A stretch of 64,000 nucleotides of DNA from Acetivibrio clariflavus DSM 19732. GTDB taxonomy: Bacteria; Bacillota; Clostridia; Acetivibrionales; Acetivibrionaceae. A model generated the notes under the pieces. That model was not told the origin of the DNA and did not search any database. It was given only the letters and a program-made list of their open reading frames with translations. Below, piece by piece: positions 45,973 to 55,350 of this stretch. The stretch spans positions 1,550,001-1,614,000 of the forward strand of contig NC_016627.1 of assembly GCF_000237085.1 (NCBI RefSeq), in the 5' to 3' direction. Numbering within the stretch: the first letter of the stretch is position 1; each line of letters opens with the position of its first letter. Position numbers and translations under genes: made by a program.

Positions 45973-47226
45973 ATGATAAATCGTATAACGTTGGAAAATG
46001 GCGTTAGAATTATTTGTGAGAAGATACCTCATGTAAGATCGGTGTCGGTGGGTATATGGGTAGGAGCTGGCTCAAGAAATGAGAAGAAGGAAATTAACGG
46101 TATATCTCACTTTATAGAACACATGCTTTTTAAAGGTACAAAAAAAAGAAGCGCAAAGGAAATTGCCGAAAGTATCGATAGTATAGGAGGGCAAATTAAC
46201 GCTTTTACAGGAAAGGAATGCACCTGCTATTATACTAAAACTTTGGATACACATATTGATATTGCTATAGATGTATTGGCAGACATGTTCTTTAATTCCG
46301 TTTTTTCTGCAAAAGACATTGATATTGAACGAAAAGTAGTTTTGGAAGAAATAAGCATGTATGAGGACTCGCCGGAGGATCTGGTACATGATTATTTATC
46401 GGAAACGGTATGGGAAAATGATGCTATAGGAATGCCTATTCTTGGTACCTATGAATCTCTTCATAATATTGAACGGGATACAATAGTGAAATATATAAGT
46501 GAACACTATCTTCCCGAAAATACTGTTATAGCAGTGGCTGGCAATTTTGATGATAATGTACTGATAGATATAGTGAAAAAGAATTTTGGTAGTTGGTATT
46601 CGGACAGAAAACCTGTAAAGCAATTTGAAAAAGCAGAGTTTAAAGTCAATAACAAGATTAAGCAGAAAGATATTGAGCAAGTACACATATGCTTAGGTTT
46701 TGAAGGTATCGAACACGGCAATGATGATTTATACTCGCTGCTTGCATTAAATAATGTTTTTGGCGGCGGTATGAGCTCGAGGTTATTTCAAAAAATTAGA
46801 GAGGAAAGGGGATTGGTTTACTCCATTTACTCATACCCCTCTTCCTATTGTAATGCGGGTCTTTTTACCATTTATGCAGGAATGAATCCCGAGCATAAAG
46901 ACACATTTTTTAAACTTGTAATGGAGGAAATTGAAATTCTCATAAAACATGGAATATCCGAGGAAGAATTGGCAAAATCAAAAGAACAACTAAAAGGAAG
47001 TTATATTTTAGGTTTGGAGAGTACAAGCAGCAGAATGAACAGTCTTGGAAAATCGGAATTAATGCTCGGAAAGGTGTATACACCTGAGGAAGTTCTAAAG
47101 AAAATTGATGCAGTAAATAATGAAAAAGTTCGGGAAATTATTGAAAAAGTTTTTCAAATGAATAAGATGAGTATTGCAGTTGTTGGAAATATAAATCAAA
47201 ATATTGATCTTTCAAAATACATATAA
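45973..47226 (+). CDS. M16-family zinc peptidase (YmxG/processing-peptidase type)
   Basis: This 417-residue insulinase-family metallopeptidase has the inverted zinc motif H46-F-I-E49-H50 and a downstream acidic ligand region (EEISMYED, about 124-131). The second half resembles the non-catalytic M16 C domain. In Bacillus and Clostridium this gene sits behind pnp, as it does here. The substrate is unknown. It ends just before a terminator. Confidence 0.92.
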   Translation: MINRITLENGVRIICEKIPHVRSVSVGIWVGAGSRNEKKEINGISHFIEHMLFKGTKKRSAKEIAESIDSIGGQINAFTGKECTCYYTKTLDTHIDIAIDVLADMFFNSVFSAKDIDIERKVVLEEISMYEDSPEDLVHDYLSETVWENDAIGMPILGTYESLHNIERDTIVKYISEHYLPENTVIAVAGNFDDNVLIDIVKKNFGSWYSDRKPVKQFEKAEFKVNNKIKQKDIEQVHICLGFEGIEHGNDDLYSLLALNNVFGGGMSSRLFQKIREERGLVYSIYSYPSSYCNAGLFTIYAGMNPEHKDTFFKLVMEEIEILIKHGISEEELAKSKEQLKGSYILGLESTSSRMNSLGKSELMLGKVYTPEEVLKKIDAVNNEKVREIIEKVFQMNKMSIAVVGNINQNIDLSKYI

Positions 47227-47253
47227 TAAAAAATTATAGCGAATTTTGTAAAG

Positions 47254-47293
47254 AAGAGGAGCTTTTCACTATAGAGGTGAGAGCTCTTTTTTT
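47254..47293 (+). terminator. Terminator of the pnp-M16 transcript
   Basis: GAGCTTTTCAC and GGTGAGAGCTC form a stem with a 6-nt loop followed by seven T residues. Confidence 0.85.
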
Positions 47294-47441
47294 ATGTTCT
47301 GAAAAGCCATGGATTTCATTGAAATAGTTTTATTGTAAAGTTTTTACCGAATAGACTCCGGCAATTTACTGGATAGGTTAAAGTAGGCAATTGTTATATT
47401 CGGTTACGTCCGTATTTATATATTTGTACAAACAGACAAGC

Positions 47442-47469
47442 ACTTTAGATTTACAAAAAACATAAGATA
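47442..47469 (+). promoter_or_regulatory. Sigma-K-like promoter of dpaAB
   Basis: AC (47442-47443), a 17-nt spacer and CATAAGATA (47461-47469) match the late mother-cell consensus AC-N16/17-CATANNNTA. It lies 88 nt before dpaA, and dpaAB is a known sigma-K operon in Bacillus. The motif is short, so support comes mostly from context. Confidence 0.45.
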
Positions 47470-47556
47470 TACCAGTCACCATAAATTGTTATATACTTTG
47501 GAAATTGTGTTTGGGTCTTTTTTACTATTTTCTAATAGAAGGGAGGAATAGCGATA

Positions 47557-48429
47557 ATGACAAATAAAAAGTTTACGGTTTTAGGCGGCGATTTGAGAAG
47601 CGTAAAACTTGCAAACTTAATTTCAGCAGATGGCAACAAGGTTAACATATATGGTTTTAAGAATGCTGGTTTTGAGTTGGGATTGGAAGAAAGTCCGAAC
47701 CTTGAACTGGCAATAAACCAATCCGACATTGTAATTGGACCTTTGCCTTGTTCTAATGATAATGAGATTATTAATGCACCCTTTTGCCCCGACAAAATTT
47801 ACATAAAAGATGTATTTAAAGCTATGACTAAAAACCAGATATTTATTGCAGGAAGAATAAGCAAAAAGATTCAGCATGCTGCTTCGGTATATAGTGTTTA
47901 TTCTGTTGATTTGCTTGACAGGGAAGAAATGGCTGTGTTAAATGCCGTACCGACAGCAGAAGGTGCTATTCAGATAGCTATGGAAGAAATGCCTATAACT
48001 CTCCATAACTCCAATGTGCTTATTTTAGGTTTTGGAAGAATAGGAAAAATTCTTGCGAAAATGCTTTTAGGTATAGGATCAAATGTTTATGTTGCAGCCA
48101 GAAAATATTCAGATTTGGCTTGGATAAAAGGTTATGGCTATAATGCTGTTCATATAAATGAAATCGGAAATAGCCTGGAAAACATGGATGTTATTTTTAA
48201 TACAATTCCCCATGTAATTCTCGATATTAATATGCTACAAAAAGTAAAAAAGGACAGTCTGATAATTGATTTGGCATCAAAACCTGGCGGAGTGGATTTT
48301 GAAAAGGCAAAAGATATGGGAATAAAGACAATTTGGGCACTTTCATTACCTGGAAAAGTTGCTCCGGTTACAGCAGCGGAATTTATGAAAGACACTATCT
48401 ACAATATTATAAATGAGTTGGGGGTATAG
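47557..48429 (+). CDS. dpaA: Dipicolinate synthase subunit A
   Basis: This 290-residue subunit (SpoVFA) of the enzyme that makes dipicolinic acid from dihydroxytetrahydrodipicolinate acts in the mother cell late in sporulation. It has an N-terminal substrate domain and an NADP-binding Rossmann domain with GFGRIGKILAKML (about 152-164). AGGGAGG is seen upstream. It lies 3 nt before dpaB with the ribosome site of dpaB inside its last codons. The operon should be driven by the sigma-K-like promoter. Confidence 0.95.
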   Translation: MTNKKFTVLGGDLRSVKLANLISADGNKVNIYGFKNAGFELGLEESPNLELAINQSDIVIGPLPCSNDNEIINAPFCPDKIYIKDVFKAMTKNQIFIAGRISKKIQHAASVYSVYSVDLLDREEMAVLNAVPTAEGAIQIAMEEMPITLHNSNVLILGFGRIGKILAKMLLGIGSNVYVAARKYSDLAWIKGYGYNAVHINEIGNSLENMDVIFNTIPHVILDINMLQKVKKDSLIIDLASKPGGVDFEKAKDMGIKTIWALSLPGKVAPVTAAEFMKDTIYNIINELGV

Positions 48430-48432
48430 AGA

Positions 48433-49017
48433 ATGCAATTGGATGGTGTTAAAATCGGATTTGCACTTACAGGATCTTTTTGTACAATCGGCAAAGTAAT
48501 TCCGGAAATTGAAAAACTGATTAGTGCCGGAGCTGAAGTTATTCCTGTAATATCATATTCTGTTGACAAATTCGATACAAGATTTGGTACGGCAAAAGAT
48601 TTGAGACTGAAACTAGAAGGTATTACAGGGAAAAAGATTATCGATTCAATAGTTGATGCGGAACCGTTCGGCCCGAAATCGTTGGTTGATGTGGTCGTTG
48701 TAGCGCCTTGTACAGGGAATACTTTGGCAAAGATTGCAATGGGGATAACTGATACACCGGTGACTATGGCATGCAAAGCTCATTTGAGGAATCAAAAACC
48801 TTTGGTAATAGCAATATCTACAAATGACGGTTTGGGTGCTAATGCTAAGAATATTGGCCTGCTTCTTAATACAAAAAATGTATATATGGTCCCGTTTGGA
48901 CAGGATGGACCCGATACCAAGCCTAATTCGCTTGTAGCTGATGAAAAACTTATTATTCCTACGATAGAAAATGCTTTGAAGGGTAAGCAGATTCAACCGA
49001 TACTCATTAAGTATTGA
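48433..49017 (+). CDS. dpaB: Dipicolinate synthase subunit B
   Basis: This 194-residue flavoprotein-like subunit (SpoVFB) is partner of DpaA. The family features FALTGSFCTIGKVIPEIE at the N terminus, APCTGNTLAKIA (about 98-109) and PLVIAISTNDGLG (about 121-133) are present. It lies 3 nt after dpaA and before a terminator at 49131. Confidence 0.95.
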   Translation: MQLDGVKIGFALTGSFCTIGKVIPEIEKLISAGAEVIPVISYSVDKFDTRFGTAKDLRLKLEGITGKKIIDSIVDAEPFGPKSLVDVVVVAPCTGNTLAKIAMGITDTPVTMACKAHLRNQKPLVIAISTNDGLGANAKNIGLLLNTKNVYMVPFGQDGPDTKPNSLVADEKLIIPTIENALKGKQIQPILIKY

Positions 49018-49130
49018 TTTTATAAAATAAAAAAGAATATTTATGAAATGTTATGTTATTTATATTTTTCAAATCCATATAAATCTTATATCATTTAAAT
49101 CATAAAAATATTAATATTGTCTTTATATTT

Positions 49131-49164
49131 AAATCTCTTGTATAATCATACAAGAGATTTTTAT
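49131..49164 (+). terminator. Terminator after dpaAB
   Basis: AAATCTCTTGTAT (49131-49143) pairs perfectly with ATACAAGAGATTT (49148-49160), with a loop of four bases and a T tail. Confidence 0.85.
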
Positions 49165-49606
49165 CTTTAGTATATTACATAAAATAAACTAAAATTACAA
49201 TAAATATCAAAAACTTACTTTTTTATAAGAAATGTATAAAATTCAATAGAATTTTTATAAAAGTTCATAAAATCATCATAAATTGTGAATTGGGTGCTTG
49301 AGAATCCTAAATAAACATGTTAAAATAAGTATTAGTTAAATAAATTAACATTATCTTGTATTTTTAAGAGGAAATATAACCTGGGTTTAATTGTTGTCTT
49401 TATTCAAATGAATATTTTTGACTTCACAAAGAATAAACTTTAGTATACAATAAAATTACAAGTGATTTTGACTTCTTTGTAGAGTTTATTCGCAGTATAT
49501 ATTGCACTATCTACTTATAACCATTGTTTAAACTATCTTTTTTGTAGTATCCAGGACAATTTAACCAAGTTCGGTTAGAAAATTTAATACTATTTGGGGG
49601 TTTAAA
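49165..49606. other. 442-nt leader region of the type IV pilus operon
   Basis: There is no gene. The region is AT-rich and holds the promoter candidate at 49418-49446. An inverted repeat GAATAAACTTTA (49431-49442) / TAGAGTTTATTC (49480-49491) has one mismatch. I do not see a c-di-GMP riboswitch consensus. Confidence 0.45.
49418..49446 (+). promoter_or_regulatory. Promoter candidate of the pilus operon
   Basis: TTGACT (49418-49423), a 17-nt spacer and TAGTAT (49441-49446): -35 matches five of six and -10 four of six bases. Leader length would be about 155 nt. Confidence 0.45.
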
Positions 49607-51979
49607 ATGGTAGGATTAGATACTAGAGGAATTGATGAAATACTTTTGGAGATGGGTGTCATAAAAATTACTGACTTAAAGAAAGCGTGGGACATCCAGC
49701 GCGAAAGTAAAAGAAATATTGAAGATATTATTGTGGAATTAGGTCTTGCGTCTCCAAAAGATATCATGAGAGCAAATGCTACTAAAATGGGCATAGAATT
49801 TATAGATCTGTCTACCGAAGGAGTCAAGGATACAACTATTCAAAATCTTATAACAAAGAACATTGCACATCGATATAAAGTTTTACCCGTTGAAAAAGAT
49901 AATAATGTTTTAACTGTTGCGATGAAAGATCCTACTGATATCTTCTCAATAGATGACATTCGTCTTGCAACAGGTCTTGAAATTAAGCCTGTGCTTGCCG
50001 ACAGCAAAGAACTTGAAAAGTTAATTGTTCAGTTTTATGGAGAAGAACTGAGAGTTAAGGATCCTAAACCGGAACTTGGAATAGATGAGGAAGAACAAGA
50101 AAATAGGATAAAAGAAAAAGAAAATATGTTGCTCGATAGCAGCACATATAATTCAATTAAACAGGAAGTTGAATTGCCGGATTTGGGCTTGAACAATATA
50201 TCAAATATTCCTTTAGACAATTTCAGTAGTAAAACTTATCCTGAAAATAACGGTATGTTTAAAGACAAAATAGGCAATTTGCTTGTTAAAGCCGGAGTTA
50301 TAACCCAGGAACAATTGGAAAGGGCTTTGGCTATTCAATCTAAAAGTGGTGGACTTATAGGAAAAATTTTAGTCAAAGAAGGTTATATTAATACAAAATC
50401 TCTTTATGAATTTTTGGAAAAACAAATGGGTGTTCAATATGTCGATTTGGACAGTATTGAATTTGATGAAGAAGCAATTAAGCTGGTTACTTACAATATA
50501 GCAAGAATGCATAAAGTAATTCCAATAAGCAAATCCGATTCAACACTTAAAGTTGCTATGAGCGATCCAATGAACATTTTTTCAATAGATGACTTGAGGC
50601 TTACTACAGGTATGGAGATTGTTCCATGCCTTGCAGAGGATGAACTGATTGATAAATATCTTGATGTTTATTATAACAAATCCAGTAAAAATGAAGTTTT
50701 TGCCGAAAAGAAACTTGCAGAGCTGGATGAAGAAATAAAGAAGGTTAATGAAAAAATTGCAGTAGAGATTAAGGAAGCTGAAGAGGAAGAAGAAGCGGTT
50801 GATATATCGAATCTTGAAAATGCACCTATTGTAAAAATGGTAAACATTATATTCCAAAAAGCAATAGCAAGCAGAGCAAGTGATATTCATATTGACCCCC
50901 AGGAAGACAATGTTTTAATCCGATTTAGAATTGACGGACAACTGGTTGAAATTATGAGACATGATATAAAGATTATGCCTTCCATGTCTGCAAGAATAAA
51001 GATTATAAGTGGTTTGAATATAGCAGAAAAAAGGGTTCCCCAGGATGGTAGAATATCCCTTAATGTGGAAGGTAAAACTTATGATCTGCGTGTGTCTGTA
51101 TTGCCTACAATGTTTGGTGAAAAGATAGTAATGAGAATTGCCGATAAAGATGGATTCAATGTAAAGAAGGAAGATTTAGGATTTTTTGAAGATGACTTGG
51201 TTAAGTTTAACAATATTATTTCTCATCCCCATGGGATTGTACTAGTAACCGGTCCTACAGGAAGCGGTAAATCCACAACTCTGTATACTGCATTGAGAGA
51301 GCTTTGTAAGCCTAATGTAAATATACTTACTGTAGAAGATCCGGTAGAAATGACTATAAAAGGCGTAAACCAGGTACAAGTTAATACTAAAGCGGGAATG
51401 ACTTTTGCAGCTGCATTAAGGGCGTTCCTAAGACAAGACCCTGACATAATAATGGTTGGAGAGATTCGTGACGGTGAAACTGCTGAAATAGCTACAAGGT
51501 CAGCTATTACCGGGCACCTTGTTTTCAGTACATTACACACTAATGACGCAGCAAGTTCAATTACCAGAATGATAGATATGGGTATAGAACCTTTCTTAAT
51601 TTCGTCATCGGTTGTAGGGGTTTTGGCCCAAAGACTTGTCCGTAGATTGTGTCCAAAATGTAAGGAAGTTGCGGAGATAGACGATTTTGCCAGGGAGGTC
51701 CTGGAACTGTCTGAAGGTGAGGAAGTTACCATATACAAGGCAAAGGGCTGCCCTGAATGTAATAACATCGGATATAAAGGCCGAATAGCTGTATATGAAA
51801 TAATGGAAATAGATAAAGAGATAAGACAATTAATTGCTAAAAATGCGACTTCTGATACTATAAAAGAAGTTGCTATAAAAAACGGAATGAAAACCTTGAG
51901 AATGAATTGTGCGAGATTAGTGAAGAATGGCGTAACTACGATTGATGAAATGCTTAAAATAGCATTTTCAAAAGATTAG
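49607..51979 (+). CDS. pilB: Type IV pilus assembly ATPase PilB
   Basis: This 790-residue hexameric extension ATPase has two tandem MshEN/GspE-N domains (about 5-150 and 222-365), each with an MGIEFIDLS/MGVQYVDLD block and a KDPTDIFSIDD-type block. The catalytic domain follows: Walker A GPTGSGKST (549-557), an Asp box and Walker B DPDIIMVGEIRD, then a four-Cys zinc motif (CPKC...CPEC, about 683-725). Two N-terminal domains instead of one are notable, because MshEN domains of this type can bind c-di-GMP. The start follows GGGGG. PilT is 17 nt downstream. Confidence 0.95.
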   Translation: MVGLDTRGIDEILLEMGVIKITDLKKAWDIQRESKRNIEDIIVELGLASPKDIMRANATKMGIEFIDLSTEGVKDTTIQNLITKNIAHRYKVLPVEKDNNVLTVAMKDPTDIFSIDDIRLATGLEIKPVLADSKELEKLIVQFYGEELRVKDPKPELGIDEEEQENRIKEKENMLLDSSTYNSIKQEVELPDLGLNNISNIPLDNFSSKTYPENNGMFKDKIGNLLVKAGVITQEQLERALAIQSKSGGLIGKILVKEGYINTKSLYEFLEKQMGVQYVDLDSIEFDEEAIKLVTYNIARMHKVIPISKSDSTLKVAMSDPMNIFSIDDLRLTTGMEIVPCLAEDELIDKYLDVYYNKSSKNEVFAEKKLAELDEEIKKVNEKIAVEIKEAEEEEEAVDISNLENAPIVKMVNIIFQKAIASRASDIHIDPQEDNVLIRFRIDGQLVEIMRHDIKIMPSMSARIKIISGLNIAEKRVPQDGRISLNVEGKTYDLRVSVLPTMFGEKIVMRIADKDGFNVKKEDLGFFEDDLVKFNNIISHPHGIVLVTGPTGSGKSTTLYTALRELCKPNVNILTVEDPVEMTIKGVNQVQVNTKAGMTFAAALRAFLRQDPDIIMVGEIRDGETAEIATRSAITGHLVFSTLHTNDAASSITRMIDMGIEPFLISSSVVGVLAQRLVRRLCPKCKEVAEIDDFAREVLELSEGEEVTIYKAKGCPECNNIGYKGRIAVYEIMEIDKEIRQLIAKNATSDTIKEVAIKNGMKTLRMNCARLVKNGVTTIDEMLKIAFSKD

Positions 51980-51996
51980 ATGAGAGGATGTAATGT

Positions 51997-53052
51997 ATGG
52001 ATCTTAATGCGATTCTGACAAAAGCGGTAAATGCGGGCGCATCAGACCTTCATATTTGTGCGGGTGTACCACCGGTAATCAGACTACATGGTGATTTGAT
52101 TAATCTTGATGAGCCAATACTTACACCCCATGACTGTGTAGAATTGGCAAAACAGTGTTTGAACAGCAGATTATATGAAACCTTTTTGGAAGAGGGAGAA
52201 GTGGATTCGTCCTACTCTCTTCCAGGAGTGGCACGTTTCAGGGTAAACGTGTTTAAACAGAGAGGTACGTGTGCAATAGCTTTTAGAACAATTCCTCAAG
52301 AAATACCTAAAATTGAGGATTTAGGCTTGCCGGGGTTAGTTTATGATCTTTCTTTGAAGCAAAGAGGTCTTATACTTATAACAGGACCTACAGGACATGG
52401 TAAATCCACAACTCTTGCTGCTATGATAAATTACATAAACAGTAAGAGAAGATGTCATATTGTGACAATTGAAGATCCTATAGAGTTTCTTCACAGACAT
52501 AATAAGAGTGTTATAAATCAAAGAGAAATAGGTGCAGATACCAAGAACTATGCCAATTCATTGAGGGCTGTACTGAGAGAAGACCCTGATGTTATTCTAA
52601 TAGGTGAGATGCGTGACCAGGAAACCATAGCCACAGCATTAACTGCTGCCGAGACCGGTCACCTTGTACTGTCAACCTTACATACTATAGGTGCTGCAAA
52701 GACTATAGACAGAATTATTGACGTTTTCCCACCTTACCAGCAGGCTCAGATAAGGACTCAGCTTTCGACAGTTTTGCAGGGAATTATATCTCAACAGTTG
52801 ATAAGACGTGCTGATAACAAAGGTCGTGTTCTTGCTACAGAAACTATGATTTGGACACCTGCTATAGCCAATTTGATTCGTGAATCTCGTACTCACCAAA
52901 TCAATACATGTATACAAACCGGATCTCAATTTGGAATGTATACCATGGATATGTGTCTGGCGGAACTTTATAAACAAGAGCTTATCGATTATGAAAGTGC
53001 ATGTCAGTATTCGGTTGACATGGATAATTTAAGAAAATTAATTTCAATGTAA
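51997..53052 (+). CDS. pilT: Type IV pilus retraction ATPase PilT
   Basis: This 351-residue motor powers pilus retraction and twitching. It has an N-terminal PAS-like domain, Walker A GPTGHGKST (about 130-138), the Asp box and Walker B region DPDVILIGEMRD, the His box GHLVLSTLHT and the C-terminal AIRxG-equivalent region. The Gly-to-His change inside Walker A (GxxGHGKS) is common in PilT. It is cotranscribed with pilB (17 nt). A 362-nt gap to pilC follows. Confidence 0.95.
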   Translation: MDLNAILTKAVNAGASDLHICAGVPPVIRLHGDLINLDEPILTPHDCVELAKQCLNSRLYETFLEEGEVDSSYSLPGVARFRVNVFKQRGTCAIAFRTIPQEIPKIEDLGLPGLVYDLSLKQRGLILITGPTGHGKSTTLAAMINYINSKRRCHIVTIEDPIEFLHRHNKSVINQREIGADTKNYANSLRAVLREDPDVILIGEMRDQETIATALTAAETGHLVLSTLHTIGAAKTIDRIIDVFPPYQQAQIRTQLSTVLQGIISQQLIRRADNKGRVLATETMIWTPAIANLIRESRTHQINTCIQTGSQFGMYTMDMCLAELYKQELIDYESACQYSVDMDNLRKLISM

Positions 53053-53414
53053 AAAAAGTACTAGTATTTTTGTCCAATATGTTGTAAAATATAATTAATT
53101 AAAGAATTTTAGGTTTTGTTGCACATATTTAGAAGAATCAGATTTGTTTTTATTATTTGATTTTCTTGGAGTTTATATTATTTGGGAGGTTATGAATGGC
53201 ATAAACATTATGTTTTAGTTATTAATAACTTTTGAGCATTTCTTCCTAAATATTTATTTTCCAAGAAGATAGAATCTATATTGTATATTTCATGTATCAT
53301 TTCGATGTTGTAATCAAAGCTAAGCATATATATTTTCGATTATTCTTCAGATTTCGACAAATAGATTAATTTTGGGGTAAGTCAAATGCAGTTGATTGCT
53401 TGGGGGTTTGAAAA
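53053..53414. other. 362-nt gap between pilT and pilC
   Basis: There is no gene of useful length; a GGGAGG at 53184 precedes only an 8-codon stretch. A TATAAT at 53090-53095 could be the -10 of a separate promoter for pilC and the pilin genes. No terminator is seen after pilT. Confidence 0.35.
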
Positions 53415-54629
53415 ATGCCGGTATACAGCTACAAGGTTAAAACTGAAACAGGAAAAGTGTATTCAGGTGAAACTAAGATTGATAGCGTAGAAGAACTACG
53501 GAGGCTGCTTGAAGAGAAAGGTTATACTCCTATTGAAATAGTGGAGAAAAATGTTTTTACCGATATAAGTACAATAAGCTTATTCAAACAGAGAGTTAAA
53601 ATTAAGGATTTGGCGATATTTTGTAGACAGTTTGCCATTATACTTCAAGCGGGTGTGCCAATTGCTACATGCTTGGATGTTTTAAAGCAGCAATCTACAA
53701 ATAAGACTTTGAAAGAATGTTTAAATGATATATATGATGACATTCAAAAGGGTATATCATTGTCAAATTCTATGAAAAAACATGAAAATATTTTTCCGGA
53801 ACTTATGATATGCATGGTTGAAGCCGGAGAAGTAAGCGGACAGCTGGATATTGTTTTCGAAAGGCTTGCAAGGCAGTACGAAAATCAAAATGCTATTAAT
53901 TCAAAAATAAAAAGTGCACTTACATACCCTGCTATTGTGGGTGTAATAGCAGTAGCGGTAATAGTTGTTTTAATGTTGTTTGTTGTTCCTAAATTTGTGG
54001 AGATACTTGAACAATTTAATACTCCTTTGCCGATATTTACAAAAATACTTATTGCAATAAGTGATTTCTTTGTTGATTTCTGGTGGGCCTTACTTGGAGG
54101 CGTAATTGCTCTAATAGTTGGTATTAAATTATTTTCAAAATCTGAAACTGGAAAAATGTTTATTGGAAATTTAGCCATCAAGCTTCCTGTAATAAAGGGT
54201 GTAACCAAAAACATTATAACATCGAGATTTGCGCGTACATTGGGGACTCTTATGTCTAGCGGTGTTCTTCTTATCCAATCTATGGAGGTTGTGCAGAAAA
54301 TACTTAATAATGCTGTTATTATGAAAAAATTTGATGTAGTTATTGACGAGATAAAAAAGGGAAAAGGACTTACCCAGCCACTAATAGGATGTAAATATTT
54401 TCCGCCTCTCCTCATTTCAATGATAAGAATAGGTGAGGAATCGGGAAGTCTTGATTTTACGTTGGAGAAAGCATCCGATTTTTATGACCAGGAGGTTGAA
54501 ACGTCAATCCAACAGTTAATGGCATTTATTGAACCGCTTATAACTATTGTTTTAGCAGTAGTAGTCGCTTTTGTTGTACTAAGTGTTCTTGTTCCGATGT
54601 TAAGTATTTATCAAAATGCTGAATTTTAG
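53415..54629 (+). CDS. pilC: Type IV pilus inner-membrane platform protein PilC
   Basis: This 404-residue GspF-family protein has two repeated cytoplasmic helical domains (about 70-190 and 270-390), each with a conserved Phe-Cys/Ala-Arg-x-Leu start (IFCRQFAIIL; SRFARTLGTL). Membrane helices lie near 170-190, 215-240 and 375-398. It couples PilB/PilT to the growing pilus. The N terminus starts PVYSYKVKTETGK. GGGGG precedes the ATG. Confidence 0.95.
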   Translation: MPVYSYKVKTETGKVYSGETKIDSVEELRRLLEEKGYTPIEIVEKNVFTDISTISLFKQRVKIKDLAIFCRQFAIILQAGVPIATCLDVLKQQSTNKTLKECLNDIYDDIQKGISLSNSMKKHENIFPELMICMVEAGEVSGQLDIVFERLARQYENQNAINSKIKSALTYPAIVGVIAVAVIVVLMLFVVPKFVEILEQFNTPLPIFTKILIAISDFFVDFWWALLGGVIALIVGIKLFSKSETGKMFIGNLAIKLPVIKGVTKNIITSRFARTLGTLMSSGVLLIQSMEVVQKILNNAVIMKKFDVVIDEIKKGKGLTQPLIGCKYFPPLLISMIRIGEESGSLDFTLEKASDFYDQEVETSIQQLMAFIEPLITIVLAVVVAFVVLSVLVPMLSIYQNAEF

Positions 54630-54769
54630 AGTTTTGCTTATAGCAGTATCTTATTCCAAAAAAGGTTTGGGGGGGGATTTCAAATTATAGCTTTTATGGA
54701 ATAAGGTAGTGCAAGATAAGCAATGTAATAAAAAGAAATATAAAAAGTAAAATTATAGGAGGGTTAAGT

Positions 54770-55288
54770 ATGAAAAAAATGTTAAAGAACAAAAAAGGTT
54801 TTTCACTTGTTGAGCTTTTGATTGTTATAGCTATTATGGGTGTTTTAGCTGTTATTGCATTCAGCATGTTCTCCGGTGTTGTTGCAAACAGCAGAAAGAA
54901 AGCGGATTATACTCAGGCTGGTAATATTCAAAAAGCCCTTGTTGCTTACATGGTTGACACTGGTGATGCTCCTTTGAAATATCTTAAAAATGATGATACT
55001 CCAATTAGACCTGGTGAATCAGAATGGTATGACGTAGTATTGGCACTTCAACAAGATCAAGTGGTTGACGGTCAACCTTATAAAGCACCTTTAAATTCAA
55101 AAAGTGGTTCTGAACCATCAACAGTAGAATTTAAGCCTCAATGGTCTGGACATGGTGGATATAATATAGAAGTTTTTACAGATAAGATGAATGCAGTGGT
55201 TAAACCTGTTGCTTCAAGTACTAAATTAAAAGTTTATGCTGAAGATGGAAGCGAATTAAATTCTGGTGCTGATGTTTATAAAGACTAA
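54770..55288 (+). CDS. pilA: Type IV pilin (probable major pilin)
   Basis: This 172-residue prepilin has leader MKKMLKNKKG, peptidase site G10/F11, then FSLVELL with Glu at +5 and a hydrophobic helix of about 20 residues. The mature globular domain has no cysteines but is rich in Gly and Lys/Asp. The strong GGAGGG site, its position right after pilC and a 3' hairpin suggest it is the main pilin. It would be cleaved by the peptidase encoded at 16636-17442. Confidence 0.88.
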   Translation: MKKMLKNKKGFSLVELLIVIAIMGVLAVIAFSMFSGVVANSRKKADYTQAGNIQKALVAYMVDTGDAPLKYLKNDDTPIRPGESEWYDVVLALQQDQVVDGQPYKAPLNSKSGSEPSTVEFKPQWSGHGGYNIEVFTDKMNAVVKPVASSTKLKVYAEDGSELNSGADVYKD

Positions 55289-55305
55289 TTAATAATACTT
55301 TTATA

Positions 55306-55330
55306 TCTGGTCGGCTTTATGCCGACCAGA
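55306..55330 (+). other. Strong hairpin after the pilin gene, no U tract
   Basis: TCTGGTCGGC (55306-55315) pairs perfectly with GCCGACCAGA (55321-55330) around a 5-nt loop. It lacks the T run of a terminator, so it may stop some polymerases or protect the 3' end of a processed pilin mRNA. Confidence 0.6.
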
Positions 55331-55350
55331 GAAAGTTTAGGTGATTGGAT

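Noticed and set aside
49165-49606. c-di-GMP riboswitch in front of the pilus operon
   Set aside because: The region is long enough, but the conserved class I motif and GC-rich helices are not present.
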